Shown here: in pieces, positions 19,601-26,609 of the stretch
How the letters are laid out: every line of letters begins with the position of its first letter
How positions within the stretch are numbered: position 1 is the stretch's first letter
NCBI GenBank assembly: GCA_964396375.1
Contig: CAYNEY010000025.1
Coordinates: 19,432 to 83,431, forward strand
DNA: 64,000 bases
Direction of reading: 5' to 3'
DNA from: FEN-1139 sp964396375
GTDB lineage: Bacteria > Myxococcota_A > Polyangia > Polyangiales > Polyangiaceae
Program-made: the position numbers and the translations under genes
The notes under the pieces: model-generated
What the model saw: the letters and a program-made list of their open reading frames with translations, nothing else
The model's database searches: none
Told to the model about the DNA's origin: nothing

Positions 19601-19874
19601 AACTCTCGGGCCCACCCTCGAGGATCTCGAGGAGCTGGGTGTAGAGTAGACAGCAAGGGCCGTCGGCGCGCTCCGTGGCCGATCGGAGCGCTGTCTCTAC
19701 CAGCAGTGCAAGGTCGGCGCGCGCAGAGGGAGTGGCAAGCGCTGAATCGTTTTCGGCCAGACCTGGTAGGGTACCAGCGCGGAGGCTTTCGAAGACCCTC
19801 TCGAGATTCATCGAATCCAACCTGCCAAGAGTCGGCTGGCGGTCGCGGATGGGTGGGGGTTGGTCTTCGGGCAT
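13650..19874 (-). CDS. Giant TPR-repeat protein (2074 residues)
   Basis: Protein of 2074 residues made almost entirely of tetratricopeptide-like helical repeats (recurring pairs such as ALEVVEELGSHHPSDPRV and LALRQLVRLCTLAEDHAGAEDAL). It is rich in Leu, Ala, Glu and Arg, with no signal peptide or transmembrane segment visible, so it is probably a cytosolic scaffold. The start is either ATG 19874 or ATG 19811 (MNLERVFESL, where the helical part begins); neither has a good ribosome binding site, and the longer form is given. Large solitary TPR proteins are common in Myxococcota. A long open frame on the opposite strand is a GC-bias shadow. Confidence 0.85.
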   Translation of the reverse strand: MPEDQPPPIRDRQPTLGRLDSMNLERVFESLRAGTLPGLAENDSALATPSARADLALLVETALRSATERADGPCCLLYTQLLEILEGGPESSEMSRKTRPVLRLLEAIARLGEHLEDTDLWQAALVRLVDAQPEGRARVTARDRYAQFLFDRQGEISLSVDNWKQAAREAAFHPQLLDLERSLWQKALSAEAEDREAAEGLVRCCLQVNDWSPIPNAFPVLLHQIETPSDLAQYSGLLLELQPLAARSGAALEYSTLLDEVLWSASSESGAPVLELLRAKARVLAAHPTTSAEAADAYQALLESSHDPSDLAEYTQFLGQNPDLEWQRERFARLFDWRIGQEANPEQLLLEWASLEETHFGDSEASRALVERVLTDNPKSELALRQLVRLCTLAEDHAGAEDALCRLVDVIAPSERTEVQLLRADLLLTQLRQPDQAMELLAEVSAAGISSPRLEAQLKILLDDPNASLALSAARLLLATVPDRDLTAEDVERVLSIHQASHRIDPTTDGTLESFEALALRRSGFERLLTHWTLDPRMGLDIASAAVRQHPAVELFWDRLDALGLRAARPEQVVSDYHTVLTQTADRALAEGLGRRLLGFAESASVDPDALLAPLMRVLELVPQSRWALDHVKLRLGAQGQWSELLRLYDAALAALPEPSDRVALLTEAAVTAKDLAGDGLRAIGYYEELSQLVPGDPRVESSLERLYERHNLLDRHIAHLTSRLDLWQGLELQRVLQRLAVLCITANQPRQAWDAVQKGLLVDANWPPAVELLERLLVMPSARAMEGAPSVAELAGNLLCEHFAHHELHTELVRVLRELLSFVGDPRRRISLKEELAATLELRLVDPGSAFDIMSGLLAADPDNPDYRVAIARLADAPMNQRRYVDVLWDAAARTQTLEGRAALLTDAGYWCREILHDPARALDIYQRLADSAGDWTELTLSALVTQDELLSELDRPADRCAVAERLAALFPEPPKRVSAYRSAARLAAQTLADPARAARNWSHLLGLIPTDQEALDGLVDALTCLGDHPGLARALELRIAALGEGRESYRDRLQLARLCLDSLGAPERGLELFTDLHLRDPSDALVEQELLAALEHQGHWTELVRLLEASLVETRRPAPIHRRLAEIHREHTHDQRALVMALLGAEDPHAASQILASSTDPALDDVPLVLELSDMLLTAAMVDDAEAVLLGQLARFGDRKPRERGVVHERLGRVLLTRGDRQQALSEFELAVLIDPGNPSLLEQKGRLAFELGALDSAEKSFRGLLLLALHHDPGQPEVPARSRLYFELSRIAAARQDQDGANELIASAFDSTLGDEREILALENALLEHEQDELLLRVLDRRLETAVEVGEASRALSAFVARRMAHGSLSGSMLARLRDRADRLCITLQESTSAAVVWDGHHDLVALYRVLGDTECILTLLLSLCDRFADSDVGFELEVEAARLMLEQPERHTEGIDRLLAVWQRCPTRDDLARTLMEVLTEEGRSDELVGLLEHRIAASVHIGELEQADALSLRLADLLRRRGDGEAAARLCRSVVAHKGSESRRALALLAEILEASLPANAERLLEVLEALREASSGTEAALLGARLARVLLLVGDTAAAKRALIDAHTADPQDANVREALIRAQLAAGELDEATTLVNQGLAEQPQDLALGLLRAEVLMRHDRRKEALEVVEELGSHHPSDPRVMSTTLELLLELGETERALRYISGLETEEHAAPATLAHLLLDRGLDLLDPGWLRVVIELLDHGGEEQLALELLAERRSTSPDPRWIDEQRVQLARRGAPRKILVEALLDLLSTASDAELSPLAIELVRNCEEPQELAQVQPYVVRALAVDPTDRALFECFELTHAEGTDPQGFATGCLVAAKAEPESARRIALLERATATLLELGRPEEALEALTSIVVQGPALRLVIRRAECLALLGATHEAIGALDAVVHDPHLLRDPDLFFALRLLAVLHLGLDELVEAFEALAQAHRVDRSHLLTAFELGLLAVDLDEIPTAMTVLRLVTTTAKANENLGGLTSDQYLASLVELARLHAQKGNHLQARQLLARAAEENPHHPLVERLLGAE

Positions 19875-20188
19875 GGATGGAAGGCGACTGGCGGGGCGGC
19901 GAGGCGGTGGAACCGGGACTCAGGATAACAGACCCCATGCGCCGGTTGGAAGCAAGGCAGGAGGAAGAGCATGTCAAGTTGGTTGGAGGTGGTCAGCTGT
20001 GTGCGGAAACATTTCGTCTCGGTCGAATCTCTGGTTGGGGGTAGATCGAGGAACAGAGTGAGGCTCAATCACCAGCAGATTGGGCAGGGAGCGTGGCAAT
20101 CCATGGGCTTGGTGGCATCCGAGGCGCATTCGACGATGAGAAGTACGGCGAGGACCAGCATTTCGTGGCATTCCAGACGCATTCAACG
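19875..20188. other. Divergent spacer with a duplicated start region
   Basis: A 314-base gap between the TPR gene (minus) and a membrane-protein gene (plus), which should hold both promoters; no clear -35/-10 pair was found. An ATG at 19971 has an excellent AGGAGGAA site (19959-19966) and opens a 73-codon frame that stops at 20192, just inside the membrane-protein gene. Removing one copy of the 53-base repeat at 20112-20217 would fuse this frame to that gene. Confidence 0.5.
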
Positions 20189-20217
20189 ATGAGAAGTGCG
20201 GCAAGAACCACCGTCAT
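20112..20217 (+). repeat. Imperfect 53-bp tandem duplication
   Basis: Copy 1 is 20112-20164 and copy 2 is 20165-20217. They agree at 41 of 53 positions, and at 39 of the first 46. Each copy contains an ATGAGAAGT start-like string (20136 and 20189). Because 53 is not a multiple of three, the two ATGs are in different frames. Confidence 0.85.
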
Positions 20218-21979
20218 CGTCCAGCGCCTGTCGGCCCTGCTCGCGGTGGCCATACCGTTGGTGAGCGGTATGAGGCTGCTTGGTGCCTCAGGAGGCTACA
20301 CCGACGAGTTGACCGCCGTTCGCACCTTGCTGGTCGTGGATGCGGACGGCTCGGGCCTGGTCTCCATGCTGCTTGGCCAGGCGTGCTTGCTGGTGCCGTT
20401 CGGCTCGCTCGGCTTCCGGGTGAGCCTTCTTGCGGCTTTGGCGCTTGGCGTGCTGGGGTGGTCTGTTCACCGCCTCGCCTCCATGGTTCTGGAGGCGTAT
20501 CTGCCGCGTCCGGGTTGGGTGGGGCTCTTCGCTCTGCTCTCGAGTCTCACCGTAACGAGTTCGCACCAGCTGGCAGGTTCAAGTCCCGTTGAGCCGAAGC
20601 CCTGGGTGGCCACATGCTTTTTGGTGGTGCTCGCGGAGAGTGCCATGCGGGCGCGACGGCAGAGTGGGCGCGCCGCTATCGCCCCCACCGCTCTCGCGGG
20701 GCAATGTGCACTCGCCACGGCGCTCTTGGTCGAGGATCCATCGGTCAGTCTGCTGGGATGGCTCTTGATCGCGCCTCAGATTGTGGGTGAAATACGATCG
20801 CGTCGCACCCTCGCGGCGGCTGGAAGCGGGGTGTTGCTGGTGGGGCTGCCTGCCCTATCGTTGATGCAGAAGACCTCCGCGGAGGCATTGGGTCCGGCTC
20901 GGGGTCTCGGGGCCTGGTTCGCCGGCTGGTGGCACGGCACAAGTCCCGGCGAGGGGCTCGAAGGCCTGGTCCGGGAGCTGGGACCTGTGCTTGGCGTGGG
21001 CCTGTTGATTGGGAGCGCCGCCTCCCTCGTTCCGCGTCGAGGGCGGTGGATGGGCCTCCAGCTGCTCGCCATCGTCTTCGTTGCCATGCTGCTCTGGAAC
21101 CCGCGGCGGGCTGCATCCGAGGTGACAGCGGAGCGACTGATGGCGTTGGTGGCAAGTGTGGTCTTGTTCGCAATCGGGGTCTTTTACCTCACCGAGCGGC
21201 TGACCGCCGCGATGCCGAGGCTCACCGAACTCGCGCTGGGGCTTTCGGCGGCGGCGCTCACGCTCACCCTGGCCACCCGCGCTGACCCGGCCAATCCTTC
21301 TCAGGAAGGCCCGAGAGGGATCGCCCGGGCAGTCTTCGTGGAAGAGTCGCTGGTTAGGCTCCCACCGGCCGCGCTGGTGTTGGTCGAAACCCGAGCGTCC
21401 CACTTGGCGATGCTCACCGCCCGTTATCTCTCCGGGGTCCGCCCCGATCTGCTCACCGTGCCGCTCTACTTTGCCCACAGTGACCGGTTTTCCGCTGAAC
21501 TGCTCCACAACGAGCCCATGATCCTGCCGTTGATCCGCGATCTCTCGGTGAACGGCAGACCGAGTGAATTCGCGCTCTCACAGCTCGCAGACCGTCGCGG
21601 GGTCTTCGTTGAGCTGACGTCTGCGATCGACGCACCGCTTCGCGAGCACATCCTGCCCCGGGGGCTGTGGGGGGAGGTGATGGCGCATGCTGTCGCCCGT
21701 TCGGATCGCGGGTTGGCGGTGCAAGCGAGTCGGAGCAGCCTGGCGCGGATTCTGCGTGTGCTTGGCGGCGAGCAGCACGAAGACCTTGAGCTTACCCGGA
21801 TGGTGGCCCACCGGGTGAAGGAACAGATCCTGTTTCTGCTCGCCTTCGGAGATCGGGGTCCGGTCCCGGAGTTGCTCGAGCAATACCGCGCGTTGATGCC
21901 GACCGATCCCTGGCCCACCTTGGTCACCCGGGCGATGGAAGACAAACCGCGTGGCGCGGTCCGTATCGAGGGTTCATGA
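20189..21979 (+). CDS. Polytopic membrane protein, divergent GT117/DUF2723-like
   Basis: Protein of 596 residues with about 9-11 transmembrane helices in the first 370 residues and a soluble C-terminal part. The N-terminal pattern (a TDEL motif, then LLGQACLLVPFGSLGFRVSLLAALALG) resembles the DUF2723/GT117 glycosyltransferase family, where an acidic GDSGEL loop precedes this helix; here it reads GYTDEL and the usual HPPGYP is missing. The C-terminal RPDLLTVPLYFAHSDRF also fits that family. The start is uncertain: ATG 20189 lies in the second copy of a 53-base duplication and lacks a clear ribosome binding site, and a GTG at 20093 is in the same frame. A mannosyl- or lipid-linked sugar transferase role is inferred only. 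Confidence 0.6.
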   Translation: MRSAARTTVIVQRLSALLAVAIPLVSGMRLLGASGGYTDELTAVRTLLVVDADGSGLVSMLLGQACLLVPFGSLGFRVSLLAALALGVLGWSVHRLASMVLEAYLPRPGWVGLFALLSSLTVTSSHQLAGSSPVEPKPWVATCFLVVLAESAMRARRQSGRAAIAPTALAGQCALATALLVEDPSVSLLGWLLIAPQIVGEIRSRRTLAAAGSGVLLVGLPALSLMQKTSAEALGPARGLGAWFAGWWHGTSPGEGLEGLVRELGPVLGVGLLIGSAASLVPRRGRWMGLQLLAIVFVAMLLWNPRRAASEVTAERLMALVASVVLFAIGVFYLTERLTAAMPRLTELALGLSAAALTLTLATRADPANPSQEGPRGIARAVFVEESLVRLPPAALVLVETRASHLAMLTARYLSGVRPDLLTVPLYFAHSDRFSAELLHNEPMILPLIRDLSVNGRPSEFALSQLADRRGVFVELTSAIDAPLREHILPRGLWGEVMAHAVARSDRGLAVQASRSSLARILRVLGGEQHEDLELTRMVAHRVKEQILFLLAFGDRGPVPELLEQYRALMPTDPWPTLVTRAMEDKPRGAVRIEGS

Positions 21980-22003
21980 AGGGTCACCGTGACTGAGCCA
22001 AGC

Positions 22004-22014
22004 TAGGGTATAAC
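22004..22014 (+). promoter_or_regulatory. Candidate -10 region for the 22021 gene
   Basis: TAGGGT (22004-22009) overlaps TATAAC (22009-22014), 6-11 bases before the ATG. The preceding GC makes GCTAGGGT, close to the GCTAGGAT string upstream of ccmF and moxR. A start this close suggests a leaderless mRNA; no Shine-Dalgarno sequence is present. Confidence 0.4.
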
Positions 22015-22020
22015 GGCCGT

Positions 22021-23619
22021 ATGCCCCCCTTGCGCCCCCGGCCCCTGGCATCGTCCTCCAAGGATGGTGTCGATGCCTTGCTCAGCCAAACGCGGCTCCT
22101 TCAGCACGAGCAACGGGCGCTCCGTGACGTCTGGTTCTCGCGGCTGGAGCTGGATGGCAAAGATGAGGTGCTGTTCGAACTCGAGGTCTTGCTGAAGGCC
22201 ACCGCCTGCTTCGCCAACCCTCGCAACCATCCTGGTCCCCAGAAACGGACGCCAGTGGTGGCTCAGGATTTTCGTCACGCTACGGCCTTGTTTCGGGATG
22301 GAATGCTGCGAGCCGTAGCGCTGGCGCGGCAGCTTCTCGGTTCTCGCGATCAGGCCTTCGTGTTCCACCGGTACCTGGAGACGGTTCTTCCGGAGGACTC
22401 CGCACGCACACGATTGTTGCACGAAGGCACGCAGCAGGACACCCCCGAAGAAAGCCTAGTCGTACTGCGTCACGAGCTCACCAGCATCCTTGAAGTGCTG
22501 GAGGGTACGCTCCGAGCACCGCGTATCCCGTATCGCACCTTCTATGCGATGCTTAGCCTGGTGCAGCGGGAGGTTGGTCGCAACGCCTTCTTCAACCCGC
22601 TCACTGCTCTGGAGTTTCGCCCTGAATTCGATCGGATCAAGTCCAGCCAGGTGCTCGATCTGATTCGGAGCGTGAGTGGTGAGGACGCGCATCGCCTGGT
22701 TGCCCTCACATTTTTATCTCTCTTTCGTATGCTGCGGTACGTCCAACTCCTGGACGAGTTGAGTCAAGAGAGCGGGCGACGTCAGCGACGTGTGTTGGGT
22801 CGCTCTACTCTGGTGTTGAGTGTGCTTCGCTCGGACGCACGGGCGCTGTCCGACTATCTGAGGAGGCAGGCCGGCACCTCTCTGGGAGCGAGCTACGAGC
22901 GCACCCTGCTCGACACACGCGCCGAAGAGTTGCGTGATCGCCGTGACGCCTACCGGGCCTCAGGACACCGACTGATTGGGATCCGGAGCGCCCTGGAAGG
23001 TATCGCTGGCAACCTCCGTCTAGAGATGCGTCGCGTGTTCTGCTACGAGCTTCCGGTCCTCGAAGAGCTGACCAACGAGGTGGATATCCGTCCGATCCTG
23101 CAGGGCGCGGTGGGTTGTCTCCGGCCGGCGCTCAAGAACGCGGTTCTGTTCTTCGGCAAGGCGCTGGGCGTGAGCCTCGAGGAGCAAGGCGTATTCGACG
23201 ACGCGGCGGCGCGGCGCGAGATGAGCGAGAGATTGCGGCGAGATGTTTGGATGTTCGCGCAAATAGTCCGAGCGTTCGCCACCAAGGCTGAGCACTCGAA
23301 CCCCGAGGATCGGTGGACCGCGGTGGCCAGCTTCCAGTTCGTTCGGGAGTTTTTGGCCTATTTTCGCGCCATGGGCTACCCGTTGCTCCGTTCCTCGGAC
23401 TACCCGCGGTTCGACGCCTTCATGAGCGCCATCGAGCATCTCGAGGACTCGGAGCTCCACAGCGAGGACACGCTCCGCAATGCCATCCTCGAGTGCGGCG
23501 CGTTCCACGAATATCTGCTCGCGCTGCTCGACGAGATCTCGAAGCGCGACGTCTTGACCCAGGTTACGTTCGATCGCCGCGCAGCCGCCTCGGCGCTCCG
23601 GCTCTATCTCGGGGAGTGA
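22021..23619 (+). CDS. Conserved-looking helical protein of unknown function
   Basis: Soluble protein of 532 residues, predicted mostly alpha-helical and rich in Leu, Arg and Glu, with no signal peptide, membrane segment or recognisable catalytic motif. Codon use and length support a real gene. Segments such as LVQREVGRNAFFNPLTALEFRPEFDRIKSS look structured rather than low-complexity. It starts at an ATG only 6-11 bases after a -10-like box and lacks a ribosome binding site. The next gene converges from the other strand, and a strong terminator lies between them. I do not recognise the family. Confidence 0.7.
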   Translation: MPPLRPRPLASSSKDGVDALLSQTRLLQHEQRALRDVWFSRLELDGKDEVLFELEVLLKATACFANPRNHPGPQKRTPVVAQDFRHATALFRDGMLRAVALARQLLGSRDQAFVFHRYLETVLPEDSARTRLLHEGTQQDTPEESLVVLRHELTSILEVLEGTLRAPRIPYRTFYAMLSLVQREVGRNAFFNPLTALEFRPEFDRIKSSQVLDLIRSVSGEDAHRLVALTFLSLFRMLRYVQLLDELSQESGRRQRRVLGRSTLVLSVLRSDARALSDYLRRQAGTSLGASYERTLLDTRAEELRDRRDAYRASGHRLIGIRSALEGIAGNLRLEMRRVFCYELPVLEELTNEVDIRPILQGAVGCLRPALKNAVLFFGKALGVSLEEQGVFDDAAARREMSERLRRDVWMFAQIVRAFATKAEHSNPEDRWTAVASFQFVREFLAYFRAMGYPLLRSSDYPRFDAFMSAIEHLEDSELHSEDTLRNAILECGAFHEYLLALLDEISKRDVLTQVTFDRRAAASALRLYLGE

Positions 23620-23656
23620 ACGCTCGGCGGGCGCTCGCGCTCTGGGCGCACACGAA

Positions 23657-23693
23657 AAGAGCACGCGGTGGGGCATCCCAACCACGTGCTCTT
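23657..23693 (-). terminator. Terminator between convergent genes
   Basis: Nine-base perfect arms (AAGAGCACG 23657-23665; CGTGCTCTT 23685-23693), extended by GGT/ACC after one mismatch. On the minus strand the stem runs into TTTTCG, so it fits an intrinsic terminator for the histone-like gene and may also stop transcripts from the plus strand. Confidence 0.7.
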
Positions 23694-23833
23694 GGCGCCG
23701 AGCCCCGAAGCCCCCTGAGGGACCGGGGAAGACCTGCTCACACTGGGCAGGCCCTTCTCGGACTCGGACGGAGAGAACCTTCAGCGGGTGGAGTCGAATT
23801 CAAAGACGCTCCGCCCAGGTGCTCTCCTGGTAT

Positions 23834-23862
23834 GTCGGCCTGTCGATGGTCGACCGGCCGAC
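23834..23862 (-). terminator. Stem-loop just after the histone-like gene
   Basis: GTCGGCC (23834-23840) and GGCCGAC (23856-23862) pair around a partly self-complementary loop, 9 bases beyond the stop codon of the minus-strand gene. There is no U-run; it may protect the 3' end. Confidence 0.4.
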
Positions 23863-23871
23863 TCCCGCGAC

Positions 23872-24075
23872 TCAGGCGGCCTTCTTGGCGCGCTTCACGC
23901 GACGCTTCGCAACCTTCTTCGCCTTGGGGGCGGCTGGTGCAGCTTTCGCGACCTTCTTTGCAACCTTCTTCGCAGCCTTCTTGGCGCGCTTCACGGTGCG
24001 CTTCTTGGCGACTTTCGGGGCCTTCTTCGCGGGTGCCTTGCGGGCGGTCTTGGTCTTGCTCTTCTTTGCGGCCAT
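23872..24075 (-). CDS. Lys/Ala-rich histone H1-like protein
   Basis: Protein of 67 residues made almost wholly of Lys, Ala, Pro, Arg and Val (MAAKKSKTKTARK, then repeated AKK/APKA units), like the histone H1 C-terminal tail proteins of Myxococcota and other bacteria that bind DNA without sequence specificity. The ATG at 24075 has a GGAGG site at 24082-24086; the in-frame extension to 24147 is unlike the rest and is rejected. A strong sigma70-type promoter lies about 60 bases upstream and a terminator downstream, so it is monocistronic and probably highly expressed. Nucleoid compaction is the likely role. Confidence 0.85.
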   Translation of the reverse strand: MAAKKSKTKTARKAPAKKAPKVAKKRTVKRAKKAAKKVAKKVAKAAPAAPKAKKVAKRRVKRAKKAA

Positions 24076-24134
24076 TGTTTGCCTCCCTGGACTCCTCGGA
24101 ACGGATTGGCCGTTACCGAGAGTATGTTGCAAGA

Positions 24135-24164
24135 CGTATATTGCCACCTATGGTGTGCTGTCAA
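24135..24164 (-). promoter_or_regulatory. Sigma70-type promoter of the histone-like gene
   Basis: On the minus strand a perfect TTGACA (24164-24159) is followed by ATATAC after 17 bases, or TATACG after 18 (about 24141-24135). Transcription would start near 24128, leaving a leader of roughly 50 bases. The surrounding sequence is notably AT-rich for this genome. Confidence 0.7.
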
Positions 24165-24509
24165 TGAAAAAAATGCATTGCAATTCTTCGTTCTGCACCA
24201 AAGGTGCGGAAAACGATCCGCAGAGCCTTCATACCGCACAGAATCTCAGTGGCTCCCGTTTGGCCTAAGTAAGCGAAATGTGTTCAGTATTCTGAAATGG
24301 AACGACACCGCTCCGCCAGGACCGGCCTTGGAGTTTGCTTCTCGGTTGCCGACCGAAAAATCGACATGCCCCTGGTCCAGAGGCGCTTGCTGACCCTCGC
24401 ATTCGTCATCACTGCGCTGTGCCGAACGCAAGGCGCTGGGCAGGGGTGGTTGACGACGGGCACGCGAAGCGATACCGCGAGGCTCCCCTAAAGCCTGAGG
24501 AATCCTCCG
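24165..24509. other. Spacer upstream of the coiled-coil lipoprotein gene
   Basis: About 345 bases without a supported gene. The left part (to about 24300) is AT-richer than its surroundings; the right part is ordinary GC. Besides the minus-strand promoter at its edge, I see only an imperfect GAGGAATCCTC palindrome just before the next start, which contains GAGG and may serve as its ribosome binding site. Confidence 0.4.
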
Positions 24510-25331
24510 ATGAGATCTGCCCGCCTTCGTTCGTCGACCGTTGTCGCTGCGTTGCTCTGCCTTCCGTTGGCCGCTGGCTGCGGTTACTCGCAGGAAGAGT
24601 GGGATCAGAAGACCCGCGAGGGCGAGGGTGCTCGCACCAACCTCGAGCACGCGAGGCGGTCGCTCGAGAAATGTGAGCGCGACAGCGCGGACGTTGCTCA
24701 TGAGCTTGATTCGGTCAAGAAGCGCCTGCTCGAGCAGGGGGTCGATCTGGATCGGCTGGAGTCCAGCGCACCGGAACAGAAGCGCGCCTTCGAGGAGTAT
24801 TCAGCGAGAAAACGGCAGTTGGAAGAGTTATCAGGCCAGCTGCGCGCCCTTCACTCTCGTTTGGGTGAGCTGGGTGAGCCGGAGGTTCGCCTCGAGCTGC
24901 GAGAAAACCGCGTGCGGCTGGTGCTGCCAGCGGACCGACTCTTCGAGCCCAGTGCCGTGACTCTGCGCGCCGACGGACGGAGCTTGTTGGCTCGAGTTGC
25001 GGCGGCGCTCGGCAGCGAACCGAAACTGCTTCTTCGGCCGCTCGAGGTCCGTGTTCACGCTGACCCAGTTTCGACCCCGCTCCGTGGCAACCAGGATGTC
25101 TGGGCGCTGTCCCTCGGTCGGAGCCGGAGCGTGGTGGCGGCGCTGCTCGATTCGAAGGAACGGGGTGGTGGTGGTCTCGATGCTGCTCGGGTGAGCGCGG
25201 CTGGTGCCATCAGCAGCGAGTCTGCCGTGGTCCACGAAAATGAGCAGAATCGCCCCAAGAATGGCGGGATCGAGCTCTTGTTGGGGCCACTGCCGGAGGA
25301 GGCACTCGATCTCTCCACGTTGCGGCTGTGA
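24510..25331 (+). CDS. Coiled-coil lipoprotein with possible OmpA-like domain
   Basis: Lipoprotein of 273 residues: signal peptide with lipobox LAAGC (Cys24), a coiled coil at about residues 30-125 rich in Glu, Arg and Leu, then a mixed domain (about 135-270) whose LRENRVRLVLPADRLFEPSAVTL and repeated alpha/beta pattern recall OmpA/MotB-type peptidoglycan-binding domains (expansion after the strand, then LSLGRSRSVVAAL). An envelope-spacing role is likely. The stop overlaps the GTG of the next gene, so the two are coupled. The OmpA assignment is by pattern only and needs a profile search. Confidence 0.65.
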   Translation: MRSARLRSSTVVAALLCLPLAAGCGYSQEEWDQKTREGEGARTNLEHARRSLEKCERDSADVAHELDSVKKRLLEQGVDLDRLESSAPEQKRAFEEYSARKRQLEELSGQLRALHSRLGELGEPEVRLELRENRVRLVLPADRLFEPSAVTLRADGRSLLARVAAALGSEPKLLLRPLEVRVHADPVSTPLRGNQDVWALSLGRSRSVVAALLDSKERGGGGLDAARVSAAGAISSESAVVHENEQNRPKNGGIELLLGPLPEEALDLSTLRL

Positions 25332-26233
25332 GCCATGGTGCGGCACATGTCGTAGTCGACCTCGGCACCAACAGCGTGGTGCTGTTGGTGGCGAAACGAG
25401 CTGGCTTGGGGTGGCAAGTGCTCGCCGAGACCGCCGAGGTGACAGGCCTTGGGCGCGGGATAGGGGTGCAACGCACACTTGACCCAGTTGCTTGTGTGGA
25501 GACTTTGGTCGTGCTCGAGCGCTTCGCTCGGCTCTGCGAGCCTTTCGCTCCCGAACGAGTGGAGGTGGTGGGGACCAGCGTGCTGCGCGAGATGGTCGAT
25601 GGGAGCGGGTTCTGCGAGGGCGTGCGTGAGCTATTTGGTGTTGCCCCACGCATTCTTTCGCCAGTTGAGGAGGGAGAGCTGGGTTTCCTGGGTGGGGTGA
25701 TGGGGCTCAATCTCGAGGGAACTATCCTGCTCGTGGATCTTGGGGGAGGGAGCACGGAGCTGGTGGTGGGGGCCGTAGAGGCTGGGACCGTACGAGTGAT
25801 TCGCGTCGAGAGCGTGCCTCTCGGTTGTTTGCGAAACCAGCTTTTCAAGGGAAGTCCACGCGCGGACCGGGAGGCCCTGGGCGCTGCGATGCGCGTTCAC
25901 ATCGAAACGCTCGGCGTGCTGCCCAGCATCGATCATGTGGTTGGCGTGGGTGGTAGCATCACCACCTTGGCCGCATTGCAGGCTCGAATACCGTTCGATG
26001 TGGTGGCGCTGCACGGCACAGTGCTAAGTTGCGATGCACTGGATGAGCTCCTGGTTCTGCTTGACTCCGACCGCCGCTTGGCTTTGGCAGAGCTCGTTGA
26101 TCCGAAGCGGCTGCCGCGCCTGCCGAGTGGAGCGGTGCTGCTGAAGCAGGTGCTCGAGGCAACCGGTTCATCAAAGCTCGTGGTCTCGACGCGGGGCCTT
26201 CGCTTCGGTGTGCTTTTGCGGGGCTGCATGTGA
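25328..26233 (+). CDS. Ppx/GppA family phosphatase
   Basis: Member of the exopolyphosphatase / guanosine pentaphosphatase family (ASKHA fold), 301 residues, corresponding to the minimal two-domain form. Visible motifs: DLGTNSV (about residues 11-17, phosphate 1), FLGGVMG (about 119), LLVDLGGGSTELVVG (about 130-144, phosphate 2) and VGVGGSITTLAAL (about 204-216, adenosine region). It starts at a GTG overlapping the previous stop. It lacks the C-terminal HD domain of long Ppx proteins. Substrate could be polyphosphate or pppGpp; short forms are often exopolyphosphatases. Confidence 0.9.
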   Translation: MSHGAAHVVVDLGTNSVVLLVAKRAGLGWQVLAETAEVTGLGRGIGVQRTLDPVACVETLVVLERFARLCEPFAPERVEVVGTSVLREMVDGSGFCEGVRELFGVAPRILSPVEEGELGFLGGVMGLNLEGTILLVDLGGGSTELVVGAVEAGTVRVIRVESVPLGCLRNQLFKGSPRADREALGAAMRVHIETLGVLPSIDHVVGVGGSITTLAALQARIPFDVVALHGTVLSCDALDELLVLLDSDRRLALAELVDPKRLPRLPSGAVLLKQVLEATGSSKLVVSTRGLRFGVLLRGCM

Positions 26234-26361
26234 CGAGTGTTGCGAAGAAGCTCACAGCCTGAGCGCCTCACCGGGGTCGAACTGGGGCTTCTGAACGGAT
26301 GGGAGTCTTCTGTGGGAGACTGGGCCCCGGCCGGGGGGAAGAGAGAATCGGAGCAAAATAG

Positions 26362-26390
26362 TTGACAGGGAGCAGTTCTCTGAGTAGAGT
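26362..26390 (+). promoter_or_regulatory. Promoter of carD/cdnL
   Basis: TTGACA (26362-26367), 17-base spacer, TAGAGT (26385-26390). The predicted start near 26397 gives a leader of about 210 bases before the carD ATG. The rest of 26234-26609 contains no gene. Confidence 0.65.
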
Positions 26391-26538
26391 TTCACGCCTG
26401 GCGACCTCTAACCTAAAGCGGACGCTGTGTTGCTCGCGACTATGCTCGAGGCGCAATCGTGAGACTAGTTGGAATGAATCCTCGGGTCCAGTGGTTGGAC
26501 ACCGGATTGCGGATCGCGAGTCCTGCTCGTTCCTAGGT

Positions 26539-26563
26539 CGCTCGGTTTCTAGGTGACCGAGCG
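26539..26563 (+). promoter_or_regulatory. Hairpin in the carD leader
   Basis: CGCTCGGT (26539-26546) and ACCGAGCG (26556-26563) are perfect 8-base arms with a 9-base loop, 46 bases upstream of the carD ATG and inside the predicted leader. It could bind a regulator as DNA or act in the mRNA. Confidence 0.45.
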
Positions 26564-26609
26564 TCGGCAGTGCTCTGCGGTCGGTCGCGGGTGTGAGAAG
26601 GAGAGAAGA

